A DNA stretch of 64,000 nt, taken from assembly GCA_014859655.1 (NCBI GenBank), contig JACUTT010000005.1, positions 16,870 through 80,869 on the forward strand. Reading direction: 5' to 3'. Of this stretch, positions 43,299 through 52,478 are shown piece after piece (the first letter of the stretch is position 1; each line of letters begins with the position of its first letter). A program made the translations under genes and the position numbers. Below the pieces are notes generated by a model. It was not told where the DNA came from. It ran no database searches and was given only the letters and a program-made list of their open reading frames with translations. The stretch is from Campylobacterales bacterium (lineage in GTDB: Bacteria; Campylobacterota; Campylobacteria; Campylobacterales; Sulfurimonadaceae).

Positions 43299-43622
43299 AT
43301 GAAGAGAGAGTTTCCCAACGAGTGGACCCAAGAAGAGTTCCTCCGCAACAAGATCGCACTCGAAAAAGAGGGGATAAAAGTCCTTCTGATCGACACTATC
43401 CTCAGCCCTATAGCACATGCAAGTACGGTGACCTACAATCCCGTAGAACTCAAAGAGGAGGCGGCGGGCTCGGTCTTTGTCTTCTACTGTGACAGCGGAA
43501 AAGCGACGATGAACAGGCTGGAGGAGTACAGAAAAAAGTTCCCGCAGCAGCACTGTATCTCCCTAAAAGGCGGCCGGGGCTACTGGCGCAAGCACTTTCA
43601 GATACTCGAGGAAGAAAAATGA
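43299..43622 (+). CDS. Rhodanese-like small protein
   Basis: 107 residues. The second half fits a rhodanese end: SVFVFYCDSGKATMNRLEEY puts Cys in the catalytic loop place (YCDSGKA), and SLKGGRGYWRKHFQI is the GG..W block. The N-terminal part of the fold is reduced. It may be a sulfur carrier or a regulatory domain. It overlaps the DUF309 gene by 4 nt. The ribosome site is weak; the promoter region TTGACAAAAATTATTTTCAG lies just upstream. Confidence 0.65.
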   Translation: MKREFPNEWTQEEFLRNKIALEKEGIKVLLIDTILSPIAHASTVTYNPVELKEEAAGSVFVFYCDSGKATMNRLEEYRKKFPQQHCISLKGGRGYWRKHFQILEEEK

Positions 43623-43939
43623 GCAGGCACAAGGAGCTTCTGGCGGAGTTTGTCGTCTGTATCAACGAGGCGCGCTATTATGATGCGCATGAGGCCCTGG
43701 AGGCGATCTGGTTTCCCCGGCGTTTTGAAGATGACATGGAAATAAAGCTGCTCAAGGGCTTTATCAACGCCGCCGTCTCCTTTGAGCTGGTAAAACGCGG
43801 CAGAGCGGCCTCTTCGGAGAGAGTGTGGAAAAATTACGAAAAGTACAAGGTACTTCTTGGAAGTTTCGAGAGCGAACATAACAGCACTTATGGGGCGCTG
43901 GCAAAACTTATAGAAGAGACGAGAATGGAGTTAATCTAG
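43619..43939 (+). CDS. DUF309 protein
   Basis: 106 residues with the DUF309 block EARYYDAHEALEAIWFPRR and LLKGFINAAVSFELVKRG. DUF309 members are small all-helical proteins of unknown function with conserved His/Glu that may bind metal. It is translated with the rhodanese-like gene through an ATGA overlap. Confidence 0.85.
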   Translation: MSRHKELLAEFVVCINEARYYDAHEALEAIWFPRRFEDDMEIKLLKGFINAAVSFELVKRGRAASSERVWKNYEKYKVLLGSFESEHNSTYGALAKLIEETRMELI

Positions 43940-44019
43940 TTTTTATATAACTTTTCAGTTTTAAAATGTTAAAATCAATTTAACATTTTAAAAAGTATCT
44001 CATTATACCGCTTCTCTCT

Positions 44020-44178
44020 ATGCTGGGTTTCTCTCTCCTTCTTTTTCTTGTCACCATCTCTGTTTTTTATATCGTGCGGATGAGTAAACGCCAGAAGCTT
44101 GAGCAGATGCGCTCAAGTCTGATGCGCGAAGAGAGTCTTTCGCCTATGTCGATCATGAGTATAAAGTGCTCGCTTTAA
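44020..44178 (+). pseudogene. Membrane-anchor remnant of a sensor-type gene
   Basis: From ATG 44020 there are 52 codons: a membrane segment (LGFSLLLFLVTISVFYIVRM) and a short charged tail (SKRQKLEQMRSSLMREE). The frame is open upstream to 43984 and reads KKYLIIPLLS just before, which looks like the usual lead of a transmembrane sensor, yet no start codon or ribosome site is there. So this is probably the first anchor of a deleted chemoreceptor/sensor kinase. A small membrane protein gene is possible. Confidence 0.45.
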
Positions 44179-44234
44179 GCTTTCCTGTAAATATTATGGC
44201 TAGAATACTAGAAGATTAGCATAAGGATTGAGTG

Positions 44235-44858
44235 ATGGATTTTTTAGAAGCAATGAACTTTAGGCATGCCTGCAAGATTTTTAAAGAGGGTAAAAAGATC
44301 CCCAAAAAAATGCTTGAAAACATTTTGGAAGTGGGGCGTCTCTCCCCCTCCTCGTTTGGAATGGAGCCTTGGGAGCTTCTCGTCATTCAGTCTCAAGAGC
44401 TTAAAGAGGCTCTTCGTCCTTCGTGCTGGAACCAGGTTCAGATCACCAGTTGCAGCGATCTTCTTGTCTTTGTGACCAAGAACAGACTGGTTCAGCCGGG
44501 TTCTGAGTATGTCGAGGAGATGTTTAAACGCAAAAATATGCCGCAGGAGATGCTGGACACTTATGTGAAGCTGTATGCCGATTTCCTGGGTTCCAAGGCA
44601 GAGGGAAACCCGAGCTTCTACAAAGACTGGGCGGCCAAGCAGGCCTATATCGCCGCGGGCAATATGATGACCTACGCGGCGACGGAGGGGATTGACAGCT
44701 GTCCGATCGAAGGATTTGATCAAAAAGAGGTCGAAAAGATATTGGGGATTGACGGAAATGAAAAGTCTGTCGCCTTGATCCTTCCCTTTGGCTACCGGGT
44801 CAATGAGCAGCCTTCAAAGATACGCCTTTCATTGAATGGGATCTGCCGCTATCTGTAG
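44235..44858 (+). CDS. Nitroreductase-family NAD(P)H oxidoreductase
   Basis: 207 residues from ATG 44235 (AAGGA 7 nt upstream; a GTG directly before is too close). FMN-binding blocks FRHACKIFKEGKKIPKKMLE, LSPSSFGMEPWELLVIQ and AYIAAGNMMTYAATEGIDSC then PIEGFD are those of the NfsB/YdgI-like flavin reductases. The substrate is unknown. A perfect 9-bp hairpin follows the stop. Confidence 0.92.
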   Translation: MDFLEAMNFRHACKIFKEGKKIPKKMLENILEVGRLSPSSFGMEPWELLVIQSQELKEALRPSCWNQVQITSCSDLLVFVTKNRLVQPGSEYVEEMFKRKNMPQEMLDTYVKLYADFLGSKAEGNPSFYKDWAAKQAYIAAGNMMTYAATEGIDSCPIEGFDQKEVEKILGIDGNEKSVALILPFGYRVNEQPSKIRLSLNGICRYL

Positions 44859-44885
44859 AGGCGCTCGATATAAGGTCTATTTTTT

Positions 44886-44906
44886 CCCGCATCCAAAGGA
44901 TGCGGG
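44886..44906 (+). terminator. Strong hairpin after the nitroreductase gene
   Basis: CCCGCATCC-AAA-GGATGCGGG is a perfect 9-bp stem, 27 nt after the stop codon. The T-run is before rather than after it on the plus strand, so it is an atypical terminator or an mRNA-stabilising end. Confidence 0.5.
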
Positions 44907-45035
44907 CAGCTTTAGGGACTTTGTTGCTAAAGTGCGTAACATCAGTTAACACGTTCTCTTCAAAACGCTTTAATCCTAAAATGCTAAAATCCCGATAATT
45001 AAAAATCAAGATAGTTTTGAATCCAGGAAGATAAT

Positions 45036-45581
45036 ATGAGTAAAGCGTTCGTTTATAATGAGATGATGGTACATGTTCCTGTCTGTTCACACAAGTCGCC
45101 TAAAAGCCTTCTGTTGATCAGCGACAATGCAGAGGGGATCACCAAAGAGCTTTCCCGTCATAGCGGTATTGAAGTGACACAGGGTGGTTTGGATGCCATC
45201 GGCAACAGTGCTGACAACAGTTATGATGTTGTTTTGATTGACTCAAGCGCGGCGATCTCACGCGCGACCTACGCCCACCTTAACCGCATCGTCAAAGAGG
45301 ACGGTCTTGTGTCCTGTCTGAGCGCCTCTTTGGAGGATGAAACTGCCTCAAAAGAGCAGATTGCTTCCCTGGGCGCTTACTTCAAGATTGTTATGCCCTA
45401 TTTCGCCAAGGAGAAGACAATGATCCTCGCGAGCAAAGAGTACCATCCGACAGCCGATGTGATCTTGCAGCGCAGCGACCTGATTGACGGCCTCTCCTAC
45501 TATAACTGCGACATCCACACCTCAAGTTTCGCAATGCCAAACTACATTCGTTCGGCTTACAGAGGCATCATTAGAAATTAA
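45036..45581 (+). CDS. speE: Short spermidine synthase-like protein
   Basis: 181 residues, well below the ~280 of typical SpeE. It starts with the SpeE block EMMVHVPVCSHKSPKSLLLI; the GGGDG SAM-type loop is replaced by LLISDNAEG; SYDVVLIDSSAA matches the DVIIxD region; FAMPNYIRSAYRG is the usual C-terminus. The beta-barrel N-terminal domain is missing and key catalytic Asp residues are hard to place, so activity is doubtful. The short form seems usual in this phylum. TAATG overlap (1 nt) joins it to coaE. Confidence 0.8.
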   Translation: MSKAFVYNEMMVHVPVCSHKSPKSLLLISDNAEGITKELSRHSGIEVTQGGLDAIGNSADNSYDVVLIDSSAAISRATYAHLNRIVKEDGLVSCLSASLEDETASKEQIASLGAYFKIVMPYFAKEKTMILASKEYHPTADVILQRSDLIDGLSYYNCDIHTSSFAMPNYIRSAYRGIIRN

Positions 45582-46195
45582 TGGCGCTTTATGACTACGC
45601 GATTGCCCTCACAGGAGGAATAGCTACAGGAAAAAGCACTGTTGCGAGCATCATGAAACTGTACGGCATACAAGTCATCGATGCGGATGCTATTGCCCAC
45701 GAACTTCTGGACCTGCACCATGAGGAGATTGCCAGGATGTTTGGCGAAGCGTTCGTGATCAAGGGCCGGGTACAGCGAACGGCTCTGGGCGAGATCATCT
45801 TTAACGACGAAAGCAAAAAAAAAGAGCTTGAAGCCTTTATCCACCCCCTGATCCGCAAAGAGATAGAAAAACGCGCAGCGATCTATGACGCGCGAGCGTT
45901 CCCCTACCTGATAGACATCCCCCTCTTTTTTGAAAACGGCGCCTATGATATCAAAGAGAGCGTGGTCGTCTACACTCCGCCGCATATCCAGCTGGAACGC
46001 TATATGAAGCGCAACAAGCTGAGCGAAAAAGAGGCGAAAATACGCATAAACTCCCAGATGAACATCGACGAGAAGAAGAGACGCGCGACCTCGGTCATCG
46101 ATAACAGTTCGAATCTGAAGCATCTTCAAGCCGAATGTGAGGCCTTTGTCGATAGAATAAAAGAAAAAACAGACTACAAGAACAGATACAAATAG
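45581..46195 (+). CDS. coaE: Dephospho-CoA kinase
   Basis: Last step of CoA synthesis. The P-loop GGIATGKST is at residues 12-20, and IQVIDADAIAHELL is the substrate block. 204 residues is normal. It overlaps speE by 1 nt and is followed by dapF after 9 nt. Confidence 0.96.
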   Translation: MALYDYAIALTGGIATGKSTVASIMKLYGIQVIDADAIAHELLDLHHEEIARMFGEAFVIKGRVQRTALGEIIFNDESKKKELEAFIHPLIRKEIEKRAAIYDARAFPYLIDIPLFFENGAYDIKESVVVYTPPHIQLERYMKRNKLSEKEAKIRINSQMNIDEKKRRATSVIDNSSNLKHLQAECEAFVDRIKEKTDYKNRYK

Positions 46196-46204
46196 GAGCG
46201 GCTG

Positions 46205-46945
46205 ATGCAGGTTGCAAAATACACGGCAAGCGGGAATGATTTTGTTATTTTCCATACCTTTATAAAAAAAGATTTCTCATCTTTGGCCAAAACGCTCTGC
46301 CACCGCCAAGAAGGCGTGGGCGCGGACGGGCTGATCGTGCTTGTGCCGCATGAGAGGCTTGATTTTGAGTGGTGTTTTTACAATGCGGACGGCAGTTCGG
46401 CCGAGATGTGCGGCAACGGAAGCCGCGCCTGTGCTCACTATGCCTTTGAAAACGGTCTGGCTCCGGCGCAGATGCGCTTTCTCACTTTAGCCGGCGAGAT
46501 TGGCTGCACGGTGAGCGGAAATCGTGTGCAGAGTGATCTAACCCCTCCGAAGATACTAAGCAAAGAGATAGAGAGATACGGCAAGACGTGGTGGCTTATC
46601 GACACGGGTGTGCCTCACCTTGTGAGCTTCGATGCCGATATCGACAAGTTTGACATCGAGGAGGCACGGAGCCTTCGCCACGAGTATAACGCCAATGTCA
46701 ACATTGCTGCTATAGAAAAAGATCATATCCGTGTGCGCACCTACGAGCGCGGCGTCGAAGATGAGACCCTGGCCTGCGGGACGGGGATGGCAGCCTGTTT
46801 CTATTACGCCAACCAAGAGGGCAAAGTCGGTGACACTATGATGCTTAAACCCAGGAGCGGTGATGAGCTTTTCTTAGGGTTTGAAAATGGTATAATTACT
46901 TTCACCGGAGATGTTAGAAAAGTCTTCACAACAGAGATCAACTAA
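46205..46945 (+). CDS. dapF: Diaminopimelate epimerase
   Basis: Turns LL- into meso-diaminopimelate for lysine and peptidoglycan. The two catalytic Cys are C69 (AEMCGNGSRACAHYA) and C191 (LACGTGMAA). The start VAKYTASGNDFVIF is canonical. 246 residues. The next gene is a glucosaminidase-domain protein, also cell-wall related. Confidence 0.97.
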   Translation: MQVAKYTASGNDFVIFHTFIKKDFSSLAKTLCHRQEGVGADGLIVLVPHERLDFEWCFYNADGSSAEMCGNGSRACAHYAFENGLAPAQMRFLTLAGEIGCTVSGNRVQSDLTPPKILSKEIERYGKTWWLIDTGVPHLVSFDADIDKFDIEEARSLRHEYNANVNIAAIEKDHIRVRTYERGVEDETLACGTGMAACFYYANQEGKVGDTMMLKPRSGDELFLGFENGIITFTGDVRKVFTTEIN

Positions 46946-47020
46946 ACCCTTAACAGGTTGCTTATCGCTAAAAAGGTCTCTTTCGTACCACACGAGACCA
47001 TCAAAGAATCAGGAGTTTTT

Positions 47021-47761
47021 TTGTTTAGACAGGCGCTAATAAACCTTATATTGTGTGCTGCACTTCTAGAAGCCGGCGAACTGGGTTTTGGAGCAGAGTA
47101 CTACAATATTAATGATACACAGAAAAAAAAAGAGGCTTTTGTCAATATCCTTTTGCCTAAGATAGACAATGCGCAGAGGGCTATCTTCTCCGATAGGGTT
47201 TTCATCATAAAGTTTTTCAGACAATATCTCTTTACCAACAGCTTTCACTCCCAATCGGATATTCTTCGTTTGATCACATTGCAAAAAAAGTACCGTATCA
47301 AACAGATGTACAACGAGGGGGAGTACCTGGAGAAGATCGATACGATTCCCGTCTCATTGGTCTTGGCGCAGTCGGCGATTGAGAGTGCCTGGGGAGAGAG
47401 CCGTTTTACCCGTGAGGGAAACAATATTTTCGGAGAGTGGACTTGGGGAAAGATAGGCATTATTCCTGACGGGCGCGATGAAGATGCCAAGCATAAACTT
47501 CGCATCTTTGAGAGTCTGGATGATTCTATTGCTGCGTATATGCTTAACCTGAACCGCCACTATTCATACAAAGAGTTTCGCAAACTTCGTGCAGACTATC
47601 GCGCGCAAGGCAAGCCCTTTACCGGCTTGGCAGCAGCGCCGACATTGACAAAATATTCGCAGATGCGTGAAGTCTACAGCCGTCTGATCACCAGGGTGAT
47701 CAAAGGGAACGATTTTGCGCGGTATGAGAAACGCAGAGCAGAGGTCCTGGCGCTAAAATAG
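47021..47761 (+). CDS. Exported glucosaminidase-domain (Bax-like) protein
   Basis: The likely start is TTG at 47021: AGGAG stands 5 nt upstream and the product then begins with a signal peptide (FRQALINLILCAALLEAGE). The TTG at 46958 would bury it. The glucosaminidase/Bax block is PVSLVLAQSAIESAWGESRF, with the catalytic-type Glu, then EGNNIFGEWTW and KYSQMREVYSRLI. It probably trims peptidoglycan in the periplasm. 246 residues; last gene of the speE-coaE-dapF cluster. Confidence 0.88.
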   Translation: MFRQALINLILCAALLEAGELGFGAEYYNINDTQKKKEAFVNILLPKIDNAQRAIFSDRVFIIKFFRQYLFTNSFHSQSDILRLITLQKKYRIKQMYNEGEYLEKIDTIPVSLVLAQSAIESAWGESRFTREGNNIFGEWTWGKIGIIPDGRDEDAKHKLRIFESLDDSIAAYMLNLNRHYSYKEFRKLRADYRAQGKPFTGLAAAPTLTKYSQMREVYSRLITRVIKGNDFARYEKRRAEVLALK

Positions 47762-47791
47762 GCTAAAAACCTTTTTTCTATGCGCGTTTTA

Positions 47792-49399
47792 TTACGACTT
47801 GAAGATGTTTAGCTGCTCTCGAAGCTCGTTCATAGAGGCTCTGATTGCGTGGCTCAACTGGGCAACCTGCTGGACATTCTCCTGATTGACTTCGGCAATA
47901 TGGTTGAGTGATTTGACGGTAGTCGCCATCTCATCAACGTTTTGAGTCACGCTGTTCATCTGTATAACTTGCATATCAGAGACCTGCGCCGTCTTCTGCA
48001 TCGCATTGACGCTTCGTATCATCTGCTCATCCACCTCTTGTGAAGATGCTGAGAGTTTAGAGATGTTTTTAGTGTTTTCATCAATCTGCGAGCCGACTTC
48101 GATAATCGCCTGCGTGATCAGGTTGATAGAGGCCTGGATCTCAACCAGCGAGTGCTGAGTCTTTTCGGCTAACTTTCTTACTTCGTCGGCAACCACCGCA
48201 AATCCTCGCCCATGTTCTCCTGCACGCGCAGCCTCTATAGCTGCATTAAGAGCCAGCAGGTTGGTCTGATCCGCGATATCGTTAATGACGGAGAGTATCT
48301 GTTTTGTCTGCTCTGCATCCTGGGTCAAAGCGGAAAGCTTGTGTGAGAGTTCGGTTTGTGTCCGGGTCGAACTCTCCACCATATCTGCCATACCCGAGAT
48401 AGTGCTTCGGGCATTGGAAAGATTTTCGGAGGTCTGGGTGATGTGTATTTTGCCCTCTTGCGTAGAGTTCCTGGAGGCGTCAACCAGGCCTAATATGTCG
48501 AGATTTTTGGTCTCGGTGTCATTTGCTATGCTCAGGGTCTCTTCTGTCTTGCTCCGCATTACGCTCATAATCACTTCAAGTTTTTCTATGAGGGTCTCAT
48601 TCTCAAAAGAAGAGGCCTTGGCTTTGATGACGGTTTGATTGATAACACTTAGAAGAACATTTATATCTGTAGCAACATCTAAAAGCTCATCTTTGCCTTC
48701 GACCTTGATGACTTTTGAGAGCTCTTTTGAGACAGCGATCGCCTTGATCTGTTTGCCGATAGAGGAGAGAGACTGGTTGATTGATAGCGAGATAAAGGTG
48801 ACCAGGATCAAAATAGCAACAGCGATAAGAAGAATGGAGATCAGCATCAGTGCCTTGTGCTTCTCAATGCTGTTTTGTGCATGTTCAATCACATTTGTCT
48901 GAAGCTGTGAGAGTTTTACCAAGATCTCTTTGTTGGCTTTTTTTGATGCGGTCAGGACAGCAGACATCACCTCGCGTTCTTTCGAGTCATACCACTCATC
49001 AAAATCCATATAATCTTTTTTCTCGCTTAGCTCCGCACGAATAAGGTTATTCTCATGCCAATGCGAAACACCCTCTTGGATCTCTTGCAGGAGCTCCTGG
49101 TTTTCACTGTTGACAAGGGTATTTTCAAGCTCTGCTATACCGTCAAAAAGCTCTTGATGTATGGAGAGATAGAGTGCCTTGTCATCTTCAAGGACAAAGA
49201 GCTGATACCCGCGGATAGCGCTGAGCATCTTGATGTAGTCCATGTTTATTTTTTCAACGATTTTGATCTTTGTCTGCTCGTAATTGAGGGAGTCCATCAT
49301 CATCTGATTGCTGAAAAAGATCATCAAAATAGCCAGAAGGGCGATGAAGCCAAGAAGATAGAGGCGTGTTTTGATCTTGATCTGTTTGAGTATGTTCAT
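47792..49399 (-). CDS. Methyl-accepting chemotaxis protein
   Basis: 535 residues with TM1 (about 10-30), a helical periplasmic domain of 4HB type (about 32-185), TM2 (about 186-208, [20 protein letters not shown]), and the conserved signalling tip [20 protein letters not shown] with [18 protein letters not shown]. No CZB domain and no C-terminal pentapeptide. The ligand is unknown. It lies 9 nt after a helical protein gene of the same strand. Confidence 0.95.
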   Translation of the reverse strand: MNILKQIKIKTRLYLLGFIALLAILMIFFSNQMMMDSLNYEQTKIKIVEKINMDYIKMLSAIRGYQLFVLEDDKALYLSIHQELFDGIAELENTLVNSENQELLQEIQEGVSHWHENNLIRAELSEKKDYMDFDEWYDSKEREVMSAVLTASKKANKEILVKLSQLQTNVIEHAQNSIEKHKALMLISILLIAVAILILVTFISLSINQSLSSIGKQIKAIAVSKELSKVIKVEGKDELLDVATDINVLLSVINQTVIKAKASSFENETLIEKLEVIMSVMRSKTEETLSIANDTETKNLDILGLVDASRNSTQEGKIHITQTSENLSNARSTISGMADMVESSTRTQTELSHKLSALTQDAEQTKQILSVINDIADQTNLLALNAAIEAARAGEHGRGFAVVADEVRKLAEKTQHSLVEIQASINLITQAIIEVGSQIDENTKNISKLSASSQEVDEQMIRSVNAMQKTAQVSDMQVIQMNSVTQNVDEMATTVKSLNHIAEVNQENVQQVAQLSHAIRASMNELREQLNIFKS

Positions 49400-49408
49400 T
49401 GTGAAACC

Positions 49409-50482
49409 TTATTTTTTATCTATAGCATCTTTGGCGCCTTTTATCGCACCGTCAATAACAGAGCGGGCGACGTTCCAGGCACGTACTCCCATTTTTTTGG
49501 CATCTTGTGCCTGTTTTGACTGCAAGAGATGAGAACTTTTTTGTATGGCCTCTTTGGCAAGTTGGGAGAGTTTGTCGCCGAGTATCTCCAGGGTCTCTTT
49601 GGAGATAAGGACGAGTTCTTGCATGTCATAGCGTATATCGGCAACGATCTCTTCGAGCACAGTTTTGATGCTCGGCGAACTCTGCGCGGCAAGTGCCTCG
49701 ATGCTTTGGATAAAGAGCGCATCTGTGTGGTGAAGCTCGTTGTATAGATCCTGAGGGTCTTCGATCATTACCATCTTCGCTTCATCGGGAGTAAACAGAA
49801 ACTTCTGCTTAAATCGGTCAAGCGCACGGATTAGACCCGAGCGCATCCCCTTGATGGTTCCTTCGAGTATCATATGTGCCGAGTTTGGCGTGGCTTCGGC
49901 AACATTGATGGCTGTTTTCAAGATGCTGGTAATGACATGACGGATCCTGATCGCGGAAATGATCCCTTCATCGAGGGTCTGAAGCGTGATCTCTTTGGCG
50001 AGTTCTTCAAGTGTTTCTTCAATGTTGGTGCCTTTTTCCAAGGTGGTGATGATCGCCGATTCTACCATCTCCTCGAGAAGGTTTAAGAGATCAAGGTACT
50101 GAAGCTCGACACTGTGGAGTTTTGCGATGGCTCCGCTGTTGGGATTGCGCTCTTTGATGAGATCTTCGATGAGGTTGAAGACCTGATGTTTGACATTTTG
50201 CAGCTCGTGGCTCTTCTTGTCAAGCTGCCGTTCGATGCGCTCTTTTTGCAACAGAAGCTCCTGAAGCTCAGCATTAATGTCTTTTGTTGCCTCGCTCAGG
50301 ATGGACGTTGCTACGCTTTTAAGTTCCTGCGTTCCAAGTTCAGTGACATCAAGTGCCCATTTGGTGTCGAGATGCTCGAAAAGATCGGCAACAGCCGCTT
50401 TTTTTGCCGGAAGGTCAAGTGTTTGAAGCTTGTACTGTGCGCATTTGTCAAGAAGGTCGCGTTCTAATTGTTCAGTCGTCAT
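49409..50482 (-). CDS. Long helical protein of unknown function, paired with a chemoreceptor
   Basis: 357 residues, almost all predicted helix. A coiled coil spans about 70-115 (LLLQKERIERQLDKKSHELQ), followed by amphipathic helices, and the C-terminus is Ala/Lys-rich (GVRAWNVARSVIDGAIKGAK). No signal or membrane segment. I recall DUF6781 being used for such proteins in this phylum but cannot confirm it. AAGGACGATT precedes the ATG. Only 9 nt separate it from the chemoreceptor gene downstream, so they are cotranscribed and may form a signalling or membrane-associated pair. Confidence 0.65.
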   Translation of the reverse strand: MTTEQLERDLLDKCAQYKLQTLDLPAKKAAVADLFEHLDTKWALDVTELGTQELKSVATSILSEATKDINAELQELLLQKERIERQLDKKSHELQNVKHQVFNLIEDLIKERNPNSGAIAKLHSVELQYLDLLNLLEEMVESAIITTLEKGTNIEETLEELAKEITLQTLDEGIISAIRIRHVITSILKTAINVAEATPNSAHMILEGTIKGMRSGLIRALDRFKQKFLFTPDEAKMVMIEDPQDLYNELHHTDALFIQSIEALAAQSSPSIKTVLEEIVADIRYDMQELVLISKETLEILGDKLSQLAKEAIQKSSHLLQSKQAQDAKKMGVRAWNVARSVIDGAIKGAKDAIDKK

Positions 50483-50536
50483 AATCGTCCTTGTAAAGTG
50501 TAGAGGCTGTGCCGAAAAGTTGGGACTCCCGGCGCC

Positions 50537-50806
50537 CTATAAAACCATTTTTACTTTTTGGTGGGCCTTGAGCGCCTCATAGATAAAGTTCCTGTCGTCC
50601 TCATTTTGCACTAAAAGTTCTAAATTCATACTGATATACCTGCCCGACTTGCTGTTGTTGGAGTGGGTCAGCTTATGGATCCGCTCTGAGATCACATCGA
50701 AAATAGCCTCTTTAGTGTGATCCTCATGCTCTGAGATCACCTTGTAGCACCAGGAGCAGGGATACTCAAGTTCGAGTTTCTGCTCAAGTTCGTTGATAGT
50801 TACCAC
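50537..50806 (-). CDS. DUF493/YbeD-like protein
   Basis: About 89 residues from GTG 50806, where GAAGGAGG lies 5 nt upstream; longer starts would lie deep in moaC. The fold blocks [20 protein letters not shown] and [20 protein letters not shown] match the HP0495/YbeD (DUF493) group, small ferredoxin-like regulatory-looking proteins of unknown role. It overlaps the 3' end of moaC by 23 nt. Confidence 0.75.
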   Translation of the reverse strand: MVTINELEQKLELEYPCSWCYKVISEHEDHTKEAIFDVISERIHKLTHSNNSKSGRYISMNLELLVQNEDDRNFIYEALKAHQKVKMVL

Positions 50807-51257
50807 TTTTGCCTCCTTCTTTGGATTCGAGCTGTATTTTTGAGATAACCATAGACTTGTCGATAGCTTTGACCATGTCATAGACCGTCAAAAGCCCGAT
50901 GCTAACACCTGTAAGCGCTTCCATCTCTACGCCTGTCTGACCTGTCAGCTTAGCCGTAACAAAGAGCTTGAATCCCGGCAGAGCAGGTAGCTCTTCGACA
51001 TCGCAGTTGATGCCAGAGAGGTTGAGCGGATGGCACATCGGGATAAGCTCGCTAGTCTTTTTAACGCCCATGATGGCGGCGATAACTGCCGTCTGAAGCA
51101 CCGGTCCTTTTTTGGTCTTTTGCTGAACAATCGCCTCAAAAGCATCCTGACTCATGGAGATCTCCCCACTTGCTATAGCGACGCGCGTACTTGCTGTCTT
51201 TTCAGAAACATCGACCATTTTTGGCCGGCCGTTTTCATCTAAATGGGTTAAGTTCAT
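50784..51257 (-). CDS. moaC: Cyclic pyranopterin monophosphate synthase
   Basis: Second step of molybdenum cofactor synthesis. 157 residues from ATG 51257 ([19 protein letters not shown]), with AGGAAAG upstream; the longer TTG-type start adds 15 residues. Catalytic region: [18 protein letters not shown] and [20 protein letters not shown] then YDMVKAIDK. Molybdoenzymes such as nitrate reductase or formate dehydrogenase are expected elsewhere. Confidence 0.96.
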   Translation of the reverse strand: MNLTHLDENGRPKMVDVSEKTASTRVAIASGEISMSQDAFEAIVQQKTKKGPVLQTAVIAAIMGVKKTSELIPMCHPLNLSGINCDVEELPALPGFKLFVTAKLTGQTGVEMEALTGVSIGLLTVYDMVKAIDKSMVISKIQLESKEGGKSGNYQRT

Positions 51258-51370
51258 CTCTTTCCTAAAAAGTTTAATTTTTTTGGTTTTATAGTATAGC
51301 AAAAAAGCGCGCTTTTATCGACTAAAAGTCATCTCTTATGGTATGATATAGAATATATAAAAAGGTTAAA

Positions 51371-52444
51371 ATGATCAATATATCCCAGTGGTTTACAGCA
51401 GGAAAGCTTGAAGCTAAAGTTTATAGACTTATATTAAAAAGCGCAATGTTTGCGGCACTTTTTATGGGTGTGTGCGACTATGCTTTTTCTTCACCTCTCT
51501 TGGCATATTTGGAACTTTTATTCGCTTTCGCCTCATCTTTGCTCTTGCTGAACACCTACCGTTCCACCGTAAGCTACCCTTTCTCGAGCCGGATCTTCAT
51601 CTTTTTTATGGCTCTGCCTATCTACTGGAGCCTGCTGTGCAGCGAGAGTCCTTTAGAGAGTACGATCTTGTTTGTCTTTCTTCCGCTTATCAGCATTATT
51701 CTGCGTCCGTTTAAAGAGGTTATTGTGCTGGCACTGCTCTTTGGAGGCTCTTTTATAGGCATCGTCCTTTTTTACCAGGGCACCGTGGAGCTTAGCGGCA
51801 TTGAGCTTTACAAGCTGATAATGGTACAGATCCTGGTGAGTGTTTTTATCTTTATCTATGTGCACAACAATCGAAACTACCAAGAGATCATTTCCATGCA
51901 GAGCCAAAAACTCAAAGCGGCAAACCTGCAGCTGGAAAAACTCTACCAGGAAAAATCACTTGAAGCCTCTACGGACAGCCTGACGGGACTGAATAACAGG
52001 GGTGCGTTTATGCCCCAGTTCGAGCAGCTCCATGCACGATTTGACAGGCAAAGAGAGAGATTTTGTCTTATCCTGTTTGACCTGGACCATTTCAAAGAGG
52101 TTAATGATGCCTATGGACACTCGGAGGGAGACCTGGTGCTTCAGCATGTGGCAAAAGAGAGTCTGAAAGCTGTGCGTAAAGTCGATATGCTTGCGCGCTA
52201 CGGGGGCGAAGAGTTTGCCGTTTTGCTTCCGAACACACCCCTGCAGATGGCCTTGAGCGTAGCGGAGCGTATCCGAAATGCGATAGAGCAGAATGTCAAA
52301 ACAACAGGTCGTCCTATCACGGCATCGTTTGGCGTGGTTGAGATAAAAGAGGGGATGAGCGTTTCGCAGATGACCGATCTGGCCGACCAGGCGCTCTACC
52401 GGGCCAAGGCAGATGGCAGAAACAGAGTAGAGAGCGCGGAATAA
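51371..52444 (+). CDS. Membrane-bound diguanylate cyclase (GGDEF)
   Basis: 357 residues. About five or six N-terminal membrane segments (about 25-170) precede a complete GGDEF domain: DSLTGLNNRGAF, DLDHFKEVNDAYGHSEGD and RYGGEEFAVLLPNT (signature GGEEF). The RxxD inhibitory site may be absent. Makes c-di-GMP. The membrane part has no recognised sensor family. AAAAGG precedes the ATG. Confidence 0.93.
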   Translation: MINISQWFTAGKLEAKVYRLILKSAMFAALFMGVCDYAFSSPLLAYLELLFAFASSLLLLNTYRSTVSYPFSSRIFIFFMALPIYWSLLCSESPLESTILFVFLPLISIILRPFKEVIVLALLFGGSFIGIVLFYQGTVELSGIELYKLIMVQILVSVFIFIYVHNNRNYQEIISMQSQKLKAANLQLEKLYQEKSLEASTDSLTGLNNRGAFMPQFEQLHARFDRQRERFCLILFDLDHFKEVNDAYGHSEGDLVLQHVAKESLKAVRKVDMLARYGGEEFAVLLPNTPLQMALSVAERIRNAIEQNVKTTGRPITASFGVVEIKEGMSVSQMTDLADQALYRAKADGRNRVESAE

Positions 52445-52478
52445 TACAGATCCTCTCAAGCAGGATCTGGCAGAAGGA

